Assembly (NCBI GenBank): GCA_947175775.1
Contig: CAMWNY010000080.1
Coordinates: forward strand, 1-9,457
Direction: 5' to 3'
DNA length: 9,457 nt
Source of the DNA: an uncultured Lachnospiraceae bacterium
GTDB taxonomy: Bacteria > Bacillota > Clostridia > Lachnospirales > Lachnospiraceae
Shown here: positions 5,883 through 9,457 of the stretch, piece by piece
Layout: every line of letters starts with the position of its first letter
Numbering within the stretch: position 1 is the first letter of the stretch
Notes under the pieces: generated by a model
What the model saw: the letters and a program-made list of their open reading frames with translations, nothing else
The model's database searches: none
Told to the model about the DNA's origin: nothing
Made by a program: the position numbers and the translations under genes

Positions 5883-6359
5883 TTATAAGATAGTCTCCAT
5901 GCCAATTTTTTGGATTTTTAGACCAATCTTTTCATAAAATTTTACCGCATTTACATTATCTGCCCAAACATTCAACGTCACATTATAATATCCTTGCGCT
6001 CTTGCATACTCGACAACATACTCATAAAGCGCCTTTCCGACATGCATTCCGCGCGCCGTCTCGTCAACGCACAAATCATCTATATAAAGTGTCTTAATAT
6101 CCGTCATATTATTGTTGTTCACATACTGCTGATGCACACAAAACGCATACCCCACAACGCCCCCGTCTTTCTCCGCAACAAAAACCGGTGTCTTGTCGTT
6201 TGCCAATATCTCTTTCAGCTCCTCGTCCGTATATTTCTTCGTACCCGCTTTAAACAAGTCCGGACGCGCATCGCTATGCACCTTTAAAACCTCAAAAAGC
6301 AGTTTATCAATTACAGGAATATCTGCTTCCTGCGCACGGCGTATTGTCAGTTCTTCCAT
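5883..6359 (-). CDS. GNAT-family N-acetyltransferase
   Basis: The 158-residue protein shows the GCN5-related acetyltransferase layout. The N-terminal strand-helix unit is TIRRAQEADIPVIDKL (5-20). The central strand is PVFVAEKDGGVVGYAF (58-73). Motif A is LYIDDLCVDETARGMHVGKAL (91-111), with the acetyl-CoA pyrophosphate loop RGMHVGKA at 103-110. Motif B is NVWADNVNAVKFYEKIGL (130-147). His106 occupies a loop position that is glycine in the textbook R-x-x-G-x-G/A pattern, a substitution found in many active relatives. It transfers an acetyl group from acetyl-CoA to an amine; the substrate cannot be read from the sequence. It follows the MATE gene on the same strand after a 69-nt gap with no convincing promoter, so co-transcription is plausible. 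A pump-acetyltransferase pair would fit handling of toxic small molecules, but that is only context. Confidence 0.9.
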   Translation of the reverse strand: MEELTIRRAQEADIPVIDKLLFEVLKVHSDARPDLFKAGTKKYTDEELKEILANDKTPVFVAEKDGGVVGYAFCVHQQYVNNNNMTDIKTLYIDDLCVDETARGMHVGKALYEYVVEYARAQGYYNVTLNVWADNVNAVKFYEKIGLKIQKIGMETIL

Positions 6360-6428
6360 TTGTTCCTACTTCCTTTCCTTCTAATTTGTTATATTCTTGG
6401 TTATCGTCACAAGCTATGATATTTAGCT

Positions 6429-7802
6429 TCATTTTACCACGATTCCCTCCATAATTCCATGAAAATTATCCACTGCATTTGAACACCGGAGCTTTCGTGA
6501 GAGAAAAACCAGCGACAACCCCATCGCAATCGTCCACCCAATTGGCCACGCGCACCAAATCCCCGTCGCGGAATTTGTCCATCCCGATAACACAAATGCC
6601 AAAACCACACGCAAAATAAGGTCCGTAAACGTCGCTGCCATAAACTGCTTCATTGCATTTGTCCCACGCAGCACTCCGTCCGCCGCAAGCTTTGCAGAAA
6701 CCACAAAATAAAACGGCGACAAAATCCACAAAAACTGCCTGCCCGTTGCAAGCGCCTGCGCCGAACCCTCATTCATAAACAGCAGCAGCAAATACTTCCC
6801 CAAAAAGATATAAATCAGACAAAACGGAACACTTAAACACCACACCAGCTTTAGCCCTGCGCGAAACCCTTCCCGAATACGCCCGTACTGGTTTGCCCCT
6901 AAATTCTGTGCCGAAAAATTAGAAATTCCGTTTCCAATTGTCGTAAACGACGTAATCACAAGATTATTCAGCTTTACCGCCGCAGAGTACCCCGCGGCGA
7001 CACTGACTCCAAAGCCGTTAATGCACCCCTGAATCATCATGTTGCCAACCGAAATAAACGACTGCTGCAAAATGCTCGGCACCGCGATAACCGCAATCTT
7101 TCCAAGCAGCTTCCCGGAAAACACCGCAATCTTTCCGCTCGTCTTAATCTTCGACAGGCGCACTAAAACCAATACCACCGACAACATACAGCTTACGCCC
7201 TGACACAAAAACGTCGCCCACGCTACACCCGCAACTCCCATTGTGAAGCTTTTCACAAATAAAATATCCATCAAAATATTCGCACTTGATGATGCCGCAA
7301 GAAACAGAAACGGCGTTTTAGAATCGCCCATTGCAGAAAAAATTCCAGTTGCAATATTATAGAAGAACAAAAACGGAAGTCCCCATATGTAAATCCGCAG
7401 ATACAACGCCGAATCCGCCATAATCTCTGGCTGCGTCTTCATCAGCCGAAGCAGCATATTGGAGGAAAGTAAACCCATCACCATTAAAGCGCCGCACAAT
7501 ATCCCGCTTGCAATCAGCGTCGTATAAACTGCCGTCTTGATTGCCTTATAATCCTTCGCCCCGAAAAGCTGCGATACAATCACGGAACAGCCGATATTGC
7601 ACCCAAACCCAAATGCAATAAAAATCAGCGTGATATTATAGCTGTTCCCAACCGCCGCAAGCGCGTTTTCCCCGATAAATTTGCCCGCCACAAACGAATC
7701 CGCAATATTATACAGCTGCTGAAACACAATGCTCCCAAACATCGGCAGACAAAATGCCCACAAAATCTTCTGCGGATTTCCCTGTGTCAAATCCTTATTC
7801 AT
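6429..7802 (-). CDS. MATE-family multidrug/Na+ antiporter-type efflux transporter
   Basis: This 457-residue integral membrane protein has about 12 hydrophobic segments in two homologous halves, the normal size for MATE transporters. Family hallmarks are the N-terminal LPMFGSIVFQQLYNIADSFVAGKFIG (19-44), SQLFGAKDYKAIK (77-89) and its counterpart in the second half AQNLGANQYGRIREG (298-312), and AMGDSKTPF (157-165). It probably exports cationic or aromatic compounds in exchange for Na+ or H+; the substrate is not predictable. AGGAGG (7813-7818) precedes the ATG by 10 nt. A -10 element TATAAT lies at 7855-7850 on the minus strand, overlapping the divergent lysR promoter, so control by that LysR regulator is likely. 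After the TGA stop, a 6-bp dyad (AAGCTA/TAGCTT, 6411-6429) has no T-run, so read-through into the GNAT gene is expected. Confidence 0.93.
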   Translation of the reverse strand: MNKDLTQGNPQKILWAFCLPMFGSIVFQQLYNIADSFVAGKFIGENALAAVGNSYNITLIFIAFGFGCNIGCSVIVSQLFGAKDYKAIKTAVYTTLIASGILCGALMVMGLLSSNMLLRLMKTQPEIMADSALYLRIYIWGLPFLFFYNIATGIFSAMGDSKTPFLFLAASSSANILMDILFVKSFTMGVAGVAWATFLCQGVSCMLSVVLVLVRLSKIKTSGKIAVFSGKLLGKIAVIAVPSILQQSFISVGNMMIQGCINGFGVSVAAGYSAAVKLNNLVITSFTTIGNGISNFSAQNLGANQYGRIREGFRAGLKLVWCLSVPFCLIYIFLGKYLLLLFMNEGSAQALATGRQFLWILSPFYFVVSAKLAADGVLRGTNAMKQFMAATFTDLILRVVLAFVLSGWTNSATGIWCAWPIGWTIAMGLSLVFLSRKLRCSNAVDNFHGIMEGIVVK

Positions 7803-7828
7803 ATCAATAAAACCTCCTCTACACCCTA

Positions 7829-7878
7829 TTTACATTTCCGACAACCTGTATTATACTACCCAATAACCAATAAGAAAA
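7829..7878. promoter_or_regulatory. Overlapping divergent promoters for lysR-type gene (+) and MATE gene (-)
   Basis: Plus strand: TTTACA (7829-7834), 17 nt, TATACT (7852-7857), 5 of 6 matches in both boxes, pointing at the regulator. Minus strand: a perfect TATAAT (7855-7850) pointing at the MATE gene, with only a poor -35 (TTTTCT near 7878-7873). The two -10 boxes overlap, so polymerase cannot occupy both at once. The heptamer CCAATAA is repeated in tandem at 7860-7866 and 7867-7873, directly upstream of the MATE -10, a good place for an activator to compensate for the weak -35. Confidence 0.55.
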
Positions 7879-7900
7879 ATAAATATATCATATAGGAGCA

Positions 7901-7915
7901 ATATAAATATTATAT
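7901..7915 (+). promoter_or_regulatory. Perfect dyad between the Shine-Dalgarno and start codon of the lysR-type gene
   Basis: ATATAA-ATA-TTATAT forms 6-bp arms around 3 nt, and its last two bases are the A and T of the ATG start codon. The only Shine-Dalgarno candidate, TAGGAG (7893-7898), is 15 nt from the ATG, which is unusually far. The dyad may be a regulator-binding site (short A/T-rich dyads suit LysR proteins), or an RNA hairpin affecting start-codon access. Confidence 0.4.
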
Positions 7916-8816
7916 GGATATTAACTTTGAATACTACAAAATTTTTTATTACACAGCCAAATACAAAAACATTACAAAAGCCGCCGCCGCATTAGGCAGC
8001 AGCCAGCCCAACGTAACGCGCATCATCAAGCTCTTGGAATCCCAGCTAAACTGCCGCCTTTTTATCCGAGAGCCAAGAGGCTTAAGCCTTACCGAAGCAG
8101 GCGAAAAACTCTACTCCCACGTCGAAATCGCCTACAGGCATTTTATCAACGCACAGGAAGAAATCAGCGGGCAGACCGATGAGGAACGCGGTACCATCGA
8201 GCTTGGCGCCACCGAAACGGCGCTGCACCTTCTCCTGCTTGACGCCATGCGCAATTTTAAAACAAACCACCCAAAAATCCGCATCAAAGTCCATAACTAC
8301 AGCACTCCGGAATTACTTCAATTTCTAAACGCCGGTAAAATTGATTTTGCAGTAATCACAACGCCTTTTAAAACCGCGAAATCTTATCAATCTGAAACCT
8401 TATACCATTTTCGTGAAGTACTTGTCGGAGGAACACAATATCAATTTTTACGCGAAAGAAAACTGGATTTACAAGAACTGCAAAACTATCCCTTAATTGG
8501 ATTAGGCAGAGGAACCGCAACCTATGACTTATACAAAGACTTTTTCATTGAATATGACACGGACATGGAGCTTGACATGGAAGTCGCAAGCTCCGATTTA
8601 ATGCTTCCGCTAATCCAAAGCAACCTCGGAATCGGATTCGTCCCCGAAGACTTGGCATTGCCCCTGCTAAAAAAGAAACGCTTAGTCCAAATTCAACTAA
8701 ACGCGGCAATCCCAATGCGCTCCATTCAAATTGTCTCGGACAAAGACCGCAGAAAAAGTGCAGCAGCGGATATTTTTTGCCATTCTCTGAAGATAAAGAA
8801 ACCGTCTCATAAATGA
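7914..8816 (+). CDS. LysR-family transcriptional regulator
   Basis: The 300-residue length and layout are typical. The N-terminal winged helix-turn-helix spans about 3-62, with the helix-turn-helix near NITKAAAALGSSQPNVTRIIKLLE (19-42) and the wing FIREPRGLSLTEAGEKL (50-66). A linker helix follows (67-90), then a periplasmic-binding-protein-like effector domain (about 92-290) beginning GTIELGATETALHLLL. The N-terminal MDINFEYYKIFYYTAKYKN matches how this family usually begins, so ATG 7914 is the start even though its Shine-Dalgarno (TAGGAG, 7893-7898) is 15 nt away; no in-frame alternative start lies closer. It is divergent from the MATE gene, with 111 bp between them and overlapping promoters, so it most likely controls that pump and itself in response to a small molecule. 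The effector is unknown. Confidence 0.95.
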   Translation: MDINFEYYKIFYYTAKYKNITKAAAALGSSQPNVTRIIKLLESQLNCRLFIREPRGLSLTEAGEKLYSHVEIAYRHFINAQEEISGQTDEERGTIELGATETALHLLLLDAMRNFKTNHPKIRIKVHNYSTPELLQFLNAGKIDFAVITTPFKTAKSYQSETLYHFREVLVGGTQYQFLRERKLDLQELQNYPLIGLGRGTATYDLYKDFFIEYDTDMELDMEVASSDLMLPLIQSNLGIGFVPEDLALPLLKKKRLVQIQLNAAIPMRSIQIVSDKDRRKSAAADIFCHSLKIKKPSHK

Positions 8817-8838
8817 TTCCCGTTCCTTAAAGCAGGCT

Positions 8839-8939
8839 CATTATAATCGAGTAGAGGAACGTCCTTCTCCACTACTCGTCGCGCGCCCAGTGCACCGCTT
8901 CAGCGGCATACTTCCTCTGCACTGGGCTGCGCATTATAA
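8839..8939. repeat. Two-hairpin palindromic element flanked by 8-bp direct repeats
   Basis: CATTATAA occurs at 8839-8846 and 8932-8939 and brackets 85 bp made almost entirely of two hairpins. Hairpin 1: CGAGTAG (8848-8854) with CTACTCG (8872-8878), with a possible inner AGGA-ACG-TCCT. Hairpin 2: GCCCAGTGCA (8885-8894) with TGCACTGGGC (8918-8927), extended by GCGC (8881-8884) with GCGC (8929-8932) across a one-base bulge, and enclosing a small CCGC-TTCA-GCGG hairpin (8895-8906). The compact GC-rich structure between A/T-rich direct repeats resembles a REP/MITE-like intergenic element with target duplications. It could instead be a structured RNA or part of the lysR 3' end. Confidence 0.6.
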
Positions 8940-8975
8940 AAGCCATACACAGGTAAATCCCCATGTATGGCTTTT
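8938..8975. terminator. Bidirectional intrinsic terminator between lysR-type gene and pgi
   Basis: AAAAGCCATACA (8938-8949) and TGTATGGCTTTT (8964-8975) pair perfectly over 12 bp around a 14-nt loop. Each strand has a G/C-containing stem followed by a short T-run, so it can end transcripts arriving from the regulator on the left and from pgi on the right. It lies 27 bp beyond the pgi stop codon. Confidence 0.85.
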
Positions 8976-9001
8976 CACGTTTCCAACAAACTCGAAAAGG
9001 A

Positions 9002-9457
9002 TTACAGTCTCTTCAACAGAGCCTCTCTCGCTTCCTCATATCCCGGCTTGCCAAGCAGTGCAAACATATTCTTCTTATAGCTCTCAACGCCCGGCTGGTT
9101 AAACGGATTAACACCAAGCAAATATCCGCTCAGACCGCACGCAAACTCGAAGAAATAAAACAGCTCGCCAAGATAAAATTCGCTAACCTCCGGCATATGC
9201 ACCATAAGGTTGGGAACCTGTCCGTCCGTATGTGCAAGCACCGTACCGTTCATCGCGCTCTTATTTACGAAGTCAACCGTCTTACCCGCAAGGTAATTCA
9301 AGCCGTCAAGGTCAACCGGCTCCGTACCGATTGTGATTTCCTCTCTCGCCTTCTCAATATCAAGAACCGTCTCAAACATCACTCTTGCGCCGTCCTGGAT
9401 AAACTGTCCCATGGAATGCAGGTCAGTCGTAAGGTCAACGCTTGCAGGGAACCCCCC
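9002..9457 (-). CDS. pgi: Glucose-6-phosphate isomerase, C-terminal part (runs off right edge)
   Basis: The frame is open from the right edge to TAA at 9002-9004 and gives the last 151 residues of phosphoglucose isomerase, which interconverts glucose 6-phosphate and fructose 6-phosphate in the cytosol. The family signatures are FPASVDLTTDLHSMGQFIQ at the start, then HTDGQVPNL and NPFNQPGVESYKKN. If the whole protein is about 450 residues, the His in DLHS and the Lys in VESYK fall at about 312 and 426, in line with the catalytic His311 and Lys425 described for the Bacillus stearothermophilus enzyme. The catalytic Glu is outside the window. The gene is convergent with the LysR-type gene and ends just before the bidirectional terminator. 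The ATG at 9412 is an internal Met, not the start. Nothing looks degraded. Confidence 0.96.
   Translation of the reverse strand, partial: GGFPASVDLTTDLHSMGQFIQDGARVMFETVLDIEKAREEITIGTEPVDLDGLNYLAGKTVDFVNKSAMNGTVLAHTDGQVPNLMVHMPEVSEFYLGELFYFFEFACGLSGYLLGVNPFNQPGVESYKKNMFALLGKPGYEEAREALLKRL

Noticed and set aside
6411..6429. AAGCTA-N7-TAGCTT dyad at the end of the MATE gene as a terminator
   Set aside because: Short A/T-rich stem with no T-run downstream on the minus strand.
1..9457. CRISPR array, tRNA or rRNA genes
   Set aside because: No regularly spaced direct repeats with unique spacers, no cloverleaf and no rRNA-like stretches were seen on reading both strands.

Overview
The window looks like a chromosomal segment of a low-GC Gram-positive anaerobe, most likely a Clostridia/Lachnospiraceae gut bacterium. 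Three things suggest this: strong AGGAGG-type ribosome binding sites, A/T-rich intergenic regions with sigma-A-like promoters, and protein flavours typical of that group (an Rpn-family PD-(D/E)XK protein, a MATE transporter, a GNAT, a bacterial-type glucose-6-phosphate isomerase). Genus-level assignment is not possible by eye.

Layout. (1) Positions 1-2988, minus strand, hold 996 codons of a large superfamily 1 helicase that runs off the left edge. It has a divergent WYL-like N-terminus, a complete set of helicase motifs and a C-terminal Vsr/DUF559-like nuclease domain. (2) Positions 2989-3603 form a structured divergent intergenic region with a promoter facing each way, a near-perfect 16-bp inverted repeat, a 9-bp hairpin and two small dyads at the rightward promoter. 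(3) Positions 3604-4503, plus strand, encode an Rpn-family nuclease (PDDEXK_2 type) with a heptad-repeat C-terminus. It contains an in-frame internal ATG at 4201 behind a strong Shine-Dalgarno sequence, matching the intragenic-antitoxin design reported for Rpn proteins. (4) Positions 4557-7802, minus strand, carry a MATE efflux transporter, a GNAT acetyltransferase and a lipoprotein, in that transcription order; the lipoprotein appears to have its own promoter. (5) Positions 7914-8816, plus strand, encode a LysR-type regulator divergent from the MATE gene, with overlapping promoters between them. (6) Positions 8817-9001 hold a compact two-hairpin element flanked by 8-bp direct repeats, then a bidirectional terminator. 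(7) Positions 9002-9457, minus strand, are the 3' end of pgi.

How the genes may work together. The helicase-nuclease and the Rpn nuclease are divergently transcribed from one region rich in palindromes. Both belong to classes linked to antiphage defence or genome manipulation, so 1-4503 is the most interesting part of the window and may be a small two-gene defence locus; this is inference. The LysR/MATE pair is a classic regulator plus efflux-pump arrangement, with the GNAT possibly in the same transcript (a 69-nt gap). Pgi is a housekeeping glycolytic gene that ends against the bidirectional terminator.
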